DNA of 64,000 bases from Gammaproteobacteria bacterium UBA7310 (GTDB taxonomy: Bacteria; Pseudomonadota; Gammaproteobacteria; Pseudomonadales; Ketobacteraceae), in NCBI GenBank assembly GCA_002471665.1, contig DKQK01000069.1, positions 112,207-176,206 of the forward strand, written 5' to 3'. The translations under genes were made by a program, and so were the position numbers. The notes beneath the pieces were generated by a model. That model did no database searches. It was not told the origin of the DNA and saw only the letters and a list, made by a program, of their open reading frames with translations. Of this stretch, positions 25,086 through 33,539 are shown piece after piece (position 1 is the first letter of the stretch; the number at the start of each line of letters is the position of its first letter).

Positions 25086-27490
25086 TGAAACTGCTCAGAT
25101 CGATGTCCCTGCGGGTAAAGACCATCATGATCGCAATGGTTACCAGCTCACTTGCGTTGACGATTTCAGGGATGTTCTTCTCCCTTTATGATTATCAGAA
25201 CGCTCATCAGAAAGCCGATCAGGAATACAAGGTAATCGCCACCATTCTGGCAGACCGCAGCAAAGTGTCCCTGGAGTTTCTGGATAAGGTCAGCGCCACG
25301 GATAACCTGGCCTCCCTTGATGCTCATAAAGCCATCACCCTGGCCTGTCTGTTTGATGTGGACGACACGCTGTTTGCCTCTTATCACCGCAACTCCTATC
25401 GCCCCAAGCGATGCCCAACGTCACTACCCAGCCAACCGGTGTTTGATGACAATCTGTTCAAGGAAATAAGGGAACCGGTGATCTTCGAAGATACCGTTAT
25501 CGGTACTCTCTACTTGCTCGCAGACCTGGGCGACCTGCGCGAAACCATGTTTCTCCATATTGCGACCAGTATCATCATCATTGGTATCACGTTGTTCATT
25601 ACCTTTTTACTTGCCGTCCGCCTGCAGTCTTTCGTCACCGTTCCCATAAAGAAACTGCAGGACACAGCAATCAAGATACGACAATCCGATAATTATTCCT
25701 TGCGCGCAGACAAAACCACGGAAGACGAGTTGGGCAACCTGGTGGACGCATTCAATGGCATGGTAGCCAAGATTGAGCATGATAATGTTGCCTTGCGGGA
25801 CAGTGAAGAACGTTTTCGCACCTTGACCGCATCCTCTCCAGTGGGCGTCTTTCAAACCGACGAAGAGGGCCAATACACCTACGTGAATGCCCGCTGGCGT
25901 GAAATAACCAACATATACGATATACACCTGACGCAGGAATCCTGGATCAAAACATTACATCCCGAGGAACGCTTTCAAGTGTTATCCCGTTGGCGGGAAT
26001 CGCTGGAAAAAGGTGAAGAATTCCGCATGGAATATCGTATGCTAAGGGACGATGGCGAGGATATTAACGTTATCTGCCACGCCAAACCCCTCTATGAAGG
26101 AAACGGTCAGATTGTGGGGTATCTGGGTAGCCTGTCGGATATATCAGAACTGAAATCAGTGCAGTTGCAGCTTGAGCAGCTTGCCTTATACGATCCGCTG
26201 ACCAAACTGGCCAATCGTCACTTATTCCGTAATCGCCTGGAAAAGGCACTGAAACATGCAGAAAGAGAAGGCAGCATGATCGCTCTTCTCTTTTTGGACA
26301 TTGATCATTTCAAAAAGATCAATGATACCATGGGCCATGACCAAGGTGACGAACTGTTAAAAGCCATTGCTCACCGGCTGCGTTTCTGTACCCGCCCCGG
26401 CGATACGGTTGCCCGAATGGGAGGCGATGAATTTACCATTCTTGTTCCTGAAATAAGCGAAGGCTATGAAGCCGATGCCATCGCCCGCAAAGTGCTTGAC
26501 GTACTTAAGGTCCCCATTCGTCTGACCGGGTTGGAAGTGATCATTACCACCAGCATTGGGATCAGCGTGGGCCTGAAGGATGCAGAAGATGCCAATGCAT
26601 TAATGAAAAATGCCGACTTAGCCATGTATCGGGCCAAAGCCAAGGGACGGGACAACTATCAATTTTTCTCTGATGAGATGAACGTTGAGCTTTCCCGACA
26701 ATTGGCGCTGGAGGCAGAACTGAGAATCGCTCTCCAGCAAGAACAGTTTGAACTTTACTATCAGCCTCAAATCAATCTTAATGATGGTACGTTAATAGGC
26801 TATGAGGCCCTGCTGCGTTGGAAGCACCCTGAAAAAGGTTTCATCCCACCGTCTGAATTCATTCCTGTGGCGGAAGATTCCGGTTTGATTCTGCCATTGG
26901 GGGAATGGGTGTTACGGCACGCCTGCCGGGATATAAAACAATTCAGAAAAGAAGGCCTGCTACCCAACAGTGGTCATGTGGCCGTTAACATTTCACCCCG
27001 CCAGTTCCACGACCCAAACCTGGTCACCGTGATCAAAGATATGATTGATTCTGCAGGCATTGAAAGCAGTCATTTACAGGTAGAGATCACTGAGAACCTG
27101 CTGATGGAGAATGTGGAAGCCACCATCGCCACGCTGAACTTGCTCAAGGAACTCGGCATCATACTCGCTATTGACGATTTTGGCACAGGCTACTCATCGT
27201 TGAATTATCTAAAGCGCCTGCCAATCCACGTTCTGAAAGTGGATCGCTCTTTTGTTATGGATATTCCGGCAGATAAAGATGACATGGAGATCACCAGTGC
27301 AGTGATCGCCATGGCGCACAAACTGGGCCTTACTGTGGTAGCGGAAGGAGTGGAGATCATTGAGCAGGCTGATTTTCTCAAGGAGAACCAGTGTGATTTC
27401 GCTCAGGGCTTCTATTATGGCAAGCCCATGAGCGTTGCGGATCTGTATAAACATATTGGAAACGTGGAGCGTTGGCGCTCCAGTGGCTAG
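25085..27490 (+). CDS. membrane GGDEF-EAL cyclic-di-GMP enzyme with HAMP and PAS
   Basis: An 801-residue inner-membrane protein. Two transmembrane helices (about 11-35 and 160-182) flank a periplasmic sensor that could meet the YfiR-like neighbour. HAMP follows at about 183-235, PAS/PAC at about 240-355, GGDEF at about 370-530 and EAL at about 545-795. The cyclase site is intact (RMGGDEFTIL) and an inhibitory I-site RPGD stands five residues before it. The EAL domain keeps YEALLRW, the DDFGTGYSSL loop and EGVE, so it probably can degrade cyclic-di-GMP. YfiN/TpbB has only HAMP plus GGDEF, so this is an enlarged version. No YfiB-like lipoprotein gene is nearby. Confidence 0.92.
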   Translation: MKLLRSMSLRVKTIMIAMVTSSLALTISGMFFSLYDYQNAHQKADQEYKVIATILADRSKVSLEFLDKVSATDNLASLDAHKAITLACLFDVDDTLFASYHRNSYRPKRCPTSLPSQPVFDDNLFKEIREPVIFEDTVIGTLYLLADLGDLRETMFLHIATSIIIIGITLFITFLLAVRLQSFVTVPIKKLQDTAIKIRQSDNYSLRADKTTEDELGNLVDAFNGMVAKIEHDNVALRDSEERFRTLTASSPVGVFQTDEEGQYTYVNARWREITNIYDIHLTQESWIKTLHPEERFQVLSRWRESLEKGEEFRMEYRMLRDDGEDINVICHAKPLYEGNGQIVGYLGSLSDISELKSVQLQLEQLALYDPLTKLANRHLFRNRLEKALKHAEREGSMIALLFLDIDHFKKINDTMGHDQGDELLKAIAHRLRFCTRPGDTVARMGGDEFTILVPEISEGYEADAIARKVLDVLKVPIRLTGLEVIITTSIGISVGLKDAEDANALMKNADLAMYRAKAKGRDNYQFFSDEMNVELSRQLALEAELRIALQQEQFELYYQPQINLNDGTLIGYEALLRWKHPEKGFIPPSEFIPVAEDSGLILPLGEWVLRHACRDIKQFRKEGLLPNSGHVAVNISPRQFHDPNLVTVIKDMIDSAGIESSHLQVEITENLLMENVEATIATLNLLKELGIILAIDDFGTGYSSLNYLKRLPIHVLKVDRSFVMDIPADKDDMEITSAVIAMAHKLGLTVVAEGVEIIEQADFLKENQCDFAQGFYYGKPMSVADLYKHIGNVERWRSSG

Positions 27491-27494
27491 TTTT

Positions 27495-28340
27495 TCAAAG
27501 ACTGGTGAGCAGTTTCCTGAATAGCCCCTTATCGATGTCGTTTTCCCTGATGGTCAGCAGTTCACCAATGATATCCTGAATCGAAAATGCCACTTCATCC
27601 CGCAGTTCAAATAGTGCGTCCTGATCGTTCTCTTTACCCTGATATGGAGACACCTCAATTTCATCACCAATGGCGAAGTAGAATCGCTCTGGGCGAGGCA
27701 GTGCCGTTAAACCTAAGCCTCGTGTTAATGGCATGATGATATCGCCTCCCCGCAACAGGCCTTTCTTCTCCAGTAATCCGGCTTTCTTTAGTAACTTACC
27801 AACCGGGGATTGCAGGATATCTTCAGCATCCAATACGATGTCATACATATCATCGGGGCCCACAACGGCAAATGGCAGAATGTTGTAACCATGCTGAATC
27901 GCCATACTGCAAAAGCCTGTGCGTCGTTTCCATGTCAACTGGTATTGTTCACCCTTGCGTTTGCTGACCTCCCTTGCGCCACCAGGAAATACCAGAACAT
28001 GCTCCCCTCGTTGCATTAACGCAGAACAGTTCTCCCGCGTGCCCTCCACGCCTCCGGTGCGATCAAGCACATCGCGCCACAACGGAATATCATAGTGCTG
28101 ATGATCGGCCAGAGCCCGCACCAATACACCGCGTTCCCGATAAATCTGAGCCAGAAACAACGGCACATCAATCACCCCATAGATGGTGTGATTGCCTACC
28201 AATAGCGTGGGCTTGTTCGGATCCAGTTTTTCCAAGCCATAGAATTTTGGGCTGAAATAGGCCCTTAAGGGAGCGGTCAATTTCCACAGTTGTTTTGCAT
28301 CAAACAACTCTGTCTCAAATGGCTTATGCTGATATCCCAT
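27495..28340 (-). CDS. lysophospholipid / glycerolipid acyltransferase family protein
   Basis: A 281-residue acyltransferase of the PlsC/DGAT-like superfamily. The catalytic histidine region reads GNHTIYGVIDVPLF; the spacing between His and Asp is longer than the PlsC HX4D. The acceptor motif region reads FPGGAREVSKRKGEQY, which is characteristic of the DGAT2/phytyl-ester-synthase-like branch. It would move an acyl group onto a lyso-lipid or alcohol at the inner membrane. It ends five bases from the end of the convergent GGDEF-EAL gene and is apparently transcribed alone after the sucCD terminator. Confidence 0.8.
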   Translation of the reverse strand: MGYQHKPFETELFDAKQLWKLTAPLRAYFSPKFYGLEKLDPNKPTLLVGNHTIYGVIDVPLFLAQIYRERGVLVRALADHQHYDIPLWRDVLDRTGGVEGTRENCSALMQRGEHVLVFPGGAREVSKRKGEQYQLTWKRRTGFCSMAIQHGYNILPFAVVGPDDMYDIVLDAEDILQSPVGKLLKKAGLLEKKGLLRGGDIIMPLTRGLGLTALPRPERFYFAIGDEIEVSPYQGKENDQDALFELRDEVAFSIQDIIGELLTIRENDIDKGLFRKLLTSL

Positions 28341-28415
28341 AAATGGTCTCGTACTCGATTAAAATGAAATAGGGCGCGACAATCAAAACGCCATTGTCGC
28401 AAAAATAACAGGAAC

Positions 28416-28447
28416 AAAAAACCGGCTGACAGTTTCCTGCAGCCGGC
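28416..28447 (-). terminator. rho-independent terminator of sucCD
   Basis: Read leftward, CCGGCTG and CAGCCGG form a seven-pair stem around an 11-base loop, and a run of six T follows. It lies about 35 bases after the sucD stop and insulates the acyltransferase gene. Confidence 0.8.
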
Positions 28448-28482
28448 TCTTCATTACAATCAGGAATGCACGCAACCGTTTA

Positions 28483-29355
28483 TTACCAGCCCGTCAATTC
28501 CTTCAGTGCAACACCCATTTCAGCCGGGTTGCGTACGGTTTTAACGCCAGCTGCCTGCAATGCGGCAAACTTATCATCCGCTGTGCCTTTGCCACCGGCA
28601 ATGATAGCACCGGCATGCCCCATGCGCTTGCCCGGAGGTGCAGTCACGCCTGCAATGTAGGAAACCACAGGTTTGGTGACGTTATTTTTAATGAACTCAG
28701 CGGCTTCTTCTTCTGCTGTGCCGCCGATCTCACCTACCATGATAATCGCTTCAGTTTGCGGATCTTCCTGCAACAGCGCCAAAGCGTCGATAAACGTGGT
28801 GCCTGGTATGGGGTCACCGCCGATGCCGATACAGGTGCTTTGACCAAAGCCCAACGCAGTGGTCTGGTTAACCGCTTCATAGGTCAGAGTGCCGGAACGG
28901 GACACAATTCCCACCTTGCCCGGCTGATGAATATGGCCCGGCATAATACCGATCTTGCACTCTCCCGGTGTAATGATGCCCGGGCAGTTGGGGCCAATCA
29001 GACGCAGGCCTTTCTGTGCTACATATTCCTTCACATACAGCATGTCCAGTACCGGAATGCCTTCGGTAATACAAACGATCAGAGGAATGCCCGCATCCGC
29101 TGCTTCCAATATGGAGTCCTTACAAAAGGCAGCCGGCACATAGATAACGGTGGCATCACAGTCAGTTGCCGCTTTGGCCTCTGCCACCGTGTTGAATACC
29201 GGCAAACCCAGATGTTCAGTACCACCTTTACCGGGTGTTACACCACCCACCATCTTTGTACCGTACTCAATCGCCTGTGTGCTGTGTAAGGTACCTTGAG
29301 CACCAGTAAACCCCTGGCAGATGACTTTTGTGTCTTTGTTAATTAAAACGCTCAT
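28483..29355 (-). CDS. sucD: succinyl-CoA synthetase alpha subunit
   Basis: SucD, 290 residues, pairs with SucC to interconvert succinyl-CoA and succinate with formation of ATP or GTP. The CoA-binding Rossmann domain starts with KVICQGFTGAQGTLHS. The phosphorylated active-site histidine lies in the late RMGHAGAIIAGGKGTADDK block. GTLTYEAVNQTT and GIGGDPIPGTTFIDAL are family landmarks. The gene starts ten bases after sucC. Length and motifs are standard. Confidence 0.97.
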   Translation of the reverse strand: MSVLINKDTKVICQGFTGAQGTLHSTQAIEYGTKMVGGVTPGKGGTEHLGLPVFNTVAEAKAATDCDATVIYVPAAFCKDSILEAADAGIPLIVCITEGIPVLDMLYVKEYVAQKGLRLIGPNCPGIITPGECKIGIMPGHIHQPGKVGIVSRSGTLTYEAVNQTTALGFGQSTCIGIGGDPIPGTTFIDALALLQEDPQTEAIIMVGEIGGTAEEEAAEFIKNNVTKPVVSYIAGVTAPPGKRMGHAGAIIAGGKGTADDKFAALQAAGVKTVRNPAEMGVALKELTGW

Positions 29356-29365
29356 GTTTAACCTC

Positions 29366-30526
29366 TCACTTCACCGCTGCAACGACTTTTTCAGCAGCAT
29401 CGTTGAAGCCGGTTGCTGCTATTATATTCATACCACTTTCAGACAGGATCTTTGCACCCAGGTCTGCGTTGTTGCCTTCCAGGCGAACCACAACCGGTAC
29501 CTTCACACCCACTTCCTGCACGGCACCGATTACACCCTCTGCGATCAGGTCGCAACGAACGATCCCACCAAAGATGTTGACCAATACCGCTTCAACACTG
29601 TCATCTGACAGGATAATCTTGAACGCTTCGGTGACCCTTTCCTTGGTGGCACCGCCGCCAACATCCAGGAAGTTCGCAGGCTGGCCGCCTTTGAGTTTGA
29701 TCAAATCCATGGTTGCCATCGCCAAACCAGCTCCGTTCACCATACAGCCGATGTTTCCCTCCAGGGCAACGTAGTTCAGATCCCATTCAGCAGCACGGCG
29801 CTCACGTTCATCTTCCTGGGTCGGATCGTACATGTCGGCGACGTCTGGATGACGCAGAACCGCATTACCGTCAATGACCAGTTTGGCGTCCAGGCAGTGC
29901 AGATTGCCTTCTGAGGTAATCACCAGGGGATTCACTTCGATCAAAGAGATATCCTTCTCTTCAAATAGCTTGGCCAGGCCCATGAAGATCTTGGTGAACT
30001 GTTTAACCTGATCATTGGTCAATCCCAACTGATAACCCAGGTTGCGGGCCTGATAGGGTTGCGCACCAATGAGAGGATCAATTTCTGCTTTGAGGATTTT
30101 CTCCGGTGTTTCTTCTGCAACCTTTTCTATTTCCACACCGCCTTCAGTGGAGGCCATGAAAACAACCCGTCGGGTGGCACGATCAACCACTGCACCTAGA
30201 TACAATTCCTGGTCTATATCGGTACAGGTCTCAACCAGAATTTTATTCACCGGCTGACCATTGGCGTCTGTTTGATAGGTCACCAGATTGGTGCCCAGCT
30301 TGGCTTTCGCAAACTCGATAATTTCCTCTTTGGAGCTTACCAGCTTAACCCCACCCGCTTTACCACGCCCCCCAGCGTGGACCTGTGCTTTAACAACCCA
30401 GCGATCACCTCCGATCACGTCAGCGGCTTCTGCTGCTTCATGGGGAGTGCTGGCTGCAATCCCCTGAGAAACAGGCAGGCCGTACTGAGCGAACAATTGC
30501 TTGGCTTGATACTCATGTAAGTTCAT
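29366..30526 (-). CDS. sucC: succinyl-CoA synthetase beta subunit
   Basis: SucC, 386 residues, has an N-terminal ATP-grasp domain (MNLHEYQAKQLFAQYGLPV, KAQVHAGGRGKAGGVK) and a C-terminal CoA-ligase domain (VNIFGGIVRCDLIAEGV). I chose ATG 30526, which gives the universal MNLHEYQAK start with GGTGAG upstream. A longer reading from 30601 is not supported. It is separated from lpd by 195 bases that contain a strong terminator, so it may have its own promoter. Confidence 0.97.
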   Translation of the reverse strand: MNLHEYQAKQLFAQYGLPVSQGIAASTPHEAAEAADVIGGDRWVVKAQVHAGGRGKAGGVKLVSSKEEIIEFAKAKLGTNLVTYQTDANGQPVNKILVETCTDIDQELYLGAVVDRATRRVVFMASTEGGVEIEKVAEETPEKILKAEIDPLIGAQPYQARNLGYQLGLTNDQVKQFTKIFMGLAKLFEEKDISLIEVNPLVITSEGNLHCLDAKLVIDGNAVLRHPDVADMYDPTQEDERERRAAEWDLNYVALEGNIGCMVNGAGLAMATMDLIKLKGGQPANFLDVGGGATKERVTEAFKIILSDDSVEAVLVNIFGGIVRCDLIAEGVIGAVQEVGVKVPVVVRLEGNNADLGAKILSESGMNIIAATGFNDAAEKVVAAVK

Positions 30527-30667
30527 TGGCTCACCATCGATCTGATAATTGTGTGGATCATCCACGTTAAACATACTTGACGCGATTACTTTCCCTCGCA
30601 CCAGCTTGCGCCACTTGCGCTTAGCAGGCTTTCATTTCGCCTACTGTCTGAACAGTCGTAGTCCAGC

Positions 30668-30699
30668 AAAAAAGATCGGGTTAGGCTTCCCTAACCCGA
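30668..30699 (-). terminator. strong rho-independent terminator between lpd and sucC
   Basis: A perfect ten-pair stem TCGGGTTAGG / CCTAACCCGA with a four-base loop, followed leftward by six T. It lies just past the lpd stop. It should end or attenuate transcripts coming from sucAB-lpd, so full read-through into sucCD is unlikely without antitermination. Confidence 0.85.
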
Positions 30700-30721
30700 C
30701 CAAAACTGAAATTGCATCTAC

Positions 30722-32161
30722 CTACTTCTTGCGTTTACGTTTGGCAGAGTGAATGGCTTTGCCATCCACATCCAAGCACGCTTCATGGAACACCTCGGAA
30801 AGACCGGGGTGGGCAAACACCATCATTTGCAGATCTTCGGTGCTGGCACCGAATTCCATCGCAATAATAGCCTGCATGATAATTTCGGATGCCTGGGGCC
30901 CAACGATATGAACACCCAAAACCCGATCAGTGGTTTCATCGGCAACCACTTTCACGAAGCCAGCGGTTTCATTGGCGGCCGCTGCCCGGCCGTTGGCGGC
31001 AAATGAAAACATACCGGTCTTGTAGGCATCACCACTGGCTTTAACCTGCTCTTCCGTGACACCTGCCCATGCCACCTCGGGATGGGTATAAATCACCGAA
31101 GGAATGCATTCATAGTTAATGGCAGTGTGATGACCCGCGATAATTTCCGCCACCATAACGCCCTCTTCGGTGGCTTTGTGGGCCAATGCCGGGCCCCGAA
31201 CAATATCACCGATGGCATACACACCCGGAACATCCGTGGCACAACTCTGGTTAACGAAGATAAAGCCACGCTCATCCAAATTAACGCCACTGTCTGCGGA
31301 AAAAAGATCTTCGGTATAGGGGCGCCGGCCTACTGCCACTATCAGCTTGTCAACGACGATTTTCTGTTCACCATCAGCATCGCTGTATTCAACCGTAACC
31401 TTGTTCTTTTCAACCTTGGTTCCGGTCACCCGGGCAGACAATTTCACATCGATATTCTGCCCTTTCAGGTTTTTAAGCAGCTCTTTTCCGACCTGGCGAT
31501 CAACCATGGGCAGGAAATTGTCCATAGCCTCCAGCACCGTGACTTCAGAACCCAAGCGGCTCCAGACACTGCCCAATTCCAACCCGATAATACCGCCACC
31601 GATTACACCCAGCTTTTTGGGTACTTCCGTAAACTCCAGGGCACCTGAGTTATCCACTACAATGCCGTCCTGCAGCGGTGCCATGGGCAACGCAATTGGC
31701 TCTGAACCGGATGCCAGAACCACACTCTCTGCCTGCAACTTCTCAGCCTCACCTTCATGAGGCGTGAACTCAACCTGCTTGCCGGACAGCAGCTTTCCAC
31801 GCCCCTGCAGCCAGGTCACGCCATTGGCCTTCAACAGCATAGCGACACCATCGGTCTGTTTTTTGACGATGCCATCCTTGCGCTTGATCATTTCGGGCAC
31901 GTTCATCTTAACGGTCTTCGCCTCGATGCCGTGAACCGCCAGGCCATCTTTTGCTTCGTGGTACTTCCAGGTTGAATCCAATAAGGCTTTTGAAGGAATA
32001 CAACCCACATTCGCACAAGTACCACCCAGGGCAGGGTTTCCATCTTTATTGATATACATATCGATGCAGGCTGTATTCAAACCTAACTGCGCAGCCTTGA
32101 TAGCGGCTGCGTAGCCACCGGGGCCACCACCGATTACAACGACATCAAAACTCTTTGCCAT
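30722..32161 (-). CDS. lpd: dihydrolipoyl dehydrogenase (E3)
   Basis: The 479-residue FAD enzyme reoxidises dihydrolipoamide on SucB and passes electrons to NAD+. The N-terminal FAD motif GGGPGGYAAAIKA is near residue 11. The redox disulfide is in GGTCANVGCIPSKALL near residue 48, the NAD motif reads GGGIIGLELGS, and the C-terminal catalytic histidine is in FAHPGLSEVFHEA. It follows sucB by 71 bases. It ends the sucAB-lpd unit at the terminator 30668-30699. It may also serve other 2-oxoacid or glycine cleavage complexes. Confidence 0.96.
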   Translation of the reverse strand: MAKSFDVVVIGGGPGGYAAAIKAAQLGLNTACIDMYINKDGNPALGGTCANVGCIPSKALLDSTWKYHEAKDGLAVHGIEAKTVKMNVPEMIKRKDGIVKKQTDGVAMLLKANGVTWLQGRGKLLSGKQVEFTPHEGEAEKLQAESVVLASGSEPIALPMAPLQDGIVVDNSGALEFTEVPKKLGVIGGGIIGLELGSVWSRLGSEVTVLEAMDNFLPMVDRQVGKELLKNLKGQNIDVKLSARVTGTKVEKNKVTVEYSDADGEQKIVVDKLIVAVGRRPYTEDLFSADSGVNLDERGFIFVNQSCATDVPGVYAIGDIVRGPALAHKATEEGVMVAEIIAGHHTAINYECIPSVIYTHPEVAWAGVTEEQVKASGDAYKTGMFSFAANGRAAAANETAGFVKVVADETTDRVLGVHIVGPQASEIIMQAIIAMEFGASTEDLQMMVFAHPGLSEVFHEACLDVDGKAIHSAKRKRKK

Positions 32162-32232
32162 GATAAATTCCCATTAATCATTCTGACTCAATAAATTAAC
32201 ACGCCCGGTAAAACAGGCGTCCAGAATACTGC

Positions 32233-33474
32233 TTACAGATCCAGCAACAGACGAGCAGGATCTTCCAGCAAGTCCTTAATGGTCACCAGAAACTGCACTG
32301 CTTCCTTGCCATCGATCAGGCGATGATCGTATGACAGTGCCAGATACATCATAGGCAGAATCTCGACCTGGCCATTGACCGCCATTGGACGTTCCTGAAT
32401 TTTATGCATTCCCAAAATTGCAGTTTGCGGTGGATTCAATATAGGAGTGGACCACAACGACCCGAACACACCACCATTGGAAATGGTAAAGGTGCCGCCC
32501 GTCATCTCCTCAAGGGAGAGCTTTCCGGATTGTGCTTTCTTGCCGTACTCAACGATTTTACCTTCGATTTCCGCAAACCCCATCTTGTCAACATCTCGCA
32601 AAATGGGCACCACCAAGCCTCGATCCGTTGATACGGCGACGCCGATATCGTAATAACCGTGGTAGACGATATCGTTATCATCGATTGATGCGTTGACCGC
32701 TGGATACTTCTTCAATGCTTCAGTGGCGGCCATCGTAAAGAACGACATAAAGCCCAGCCGGTGGCCATGCACTTTCTCAAACAGATCCTTGTAATTTTTG
32801 CGCATCTCCATCACAGGCTTCATGTTCACTTCATTGAATGTTGTGAGCATGGCTGAATTATGCTGTGCCGCCAGCAGGCGCTCCGCCACTCGGGCCCGAA
32901 GGCGGGTCATCGGAACCCTGCGCTCTTCCCGCTCGCCGATCGGCAGGGGTGCTGCCGCGGCAGCCTCAGCCTTGGGCACTGTCTGGGTTTTGGAGGACGC
33001 TTCAGACGATGGCGCCGCACCGGCACTCTTCAAGTGGTTCAATACGTCTTCTTTCGTGATGCGGCCGCCTTTGCCGGTGCCTTTTATCTGGCTCGGATCA
33101 AGGTTATTTTCAGAGATCAGCTTGCGTACGGCCGGCCCCCAACCATCTTCCACGCTGCCACCGGTATCAGTATCCCCGGCAGGTTGCTCCGCTGGGGCTT
33201 CCTCTTTCGCTGCTGCAGGTGCCGCCGCTGCACCACTGCCCTCTTCAAGATAACCAATCAATTCCTGGCTGAGGACGGTATCACCTTCCTCTTTCATGAT
33301 TTTTCCCACTACACCATCGTGGGGAGCAACCACTTCCAGCACGACTTTGTCGGTCTCAATGTCCACCAACAACTCATCACGGGAAATGGCTTCACCGGGC
33401 TTTTTGTGCCAGGTGGCTACAGTACCGTCTGCAACCGCTTCAGGAAATTGTGGTGCTTTAATTTCAGTTGTCAT
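32233..33474 (-). CDS. sucB: dihydrolipoyllysine succinyltransferase (E2 of 2-oxoglutarate dehydrogenase)
   Basis: A 413-residue E2 core. It has one lipoyl domain with the lipoylated lysine in DIETDKVVLEV near residue 44. An Ala/Pro-rich linker follows, then the E1/E3-binding domain (GPAVRKLISENNLDPSQI, near 115-150), a second linker and the catalytic domain ending with SYDHRLIDGKEA. I chose ATG 33474 because AAAGGA lies seven bases upstream and it gives MTTEIKAPQFPE. The longer frame from a TTG at 33543 is not needed. It transfers succinyl groups to CoA in the TCA cycle. Confidence 0.97.
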   Translation of the reverse strand: MTTEIKAPQFPEAVADGTVATWHKKPGEAISRDELLVDIETDKVVLEVVAPHDGVVGKIMKEEGDTVLSQELIGYLEEGSGAAAAPAAAKEEAPAEQPAGDTDTGGSVEDGWGPAVRKLISENNLDPSQIKGTGKGGRITKEDVLNHLKSAGAAPSSEASSKTQTVPKAEAAAAAPLPIGEREERRVPMTRLRARVAERLLAAQHNSAMLTTFNEVNMKPVMEMRKNYKDLFEKVHGHRLGFMSFFTMAATEALKKYPAVNASIDDNDIVYHGYYDIGVAVSTDRGLVVPILRDVDKMGFAEIEGKIVEYGKKAQSGKLSLEEMTGGTFTISNGGVFGSLWSTPILNPPQTAILGMHKIQERPMAVNGQVEILPMMYLALSYDHRLIDGKEAVQFLVTIKDLLEDPARLLLDL

Positions 33475-33539
33475 CTGTGTTCCTTTATCGCCAATCTCTT
33501 CACAACCAAATACTGGGTTTGCTACTAACGTGGTTTCGA

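Noticed and set aside
31082..31648. Open frame of 188 codons opposite lpd
   Set aside because: An antisense shadow of lpd, with no recognisable motif.
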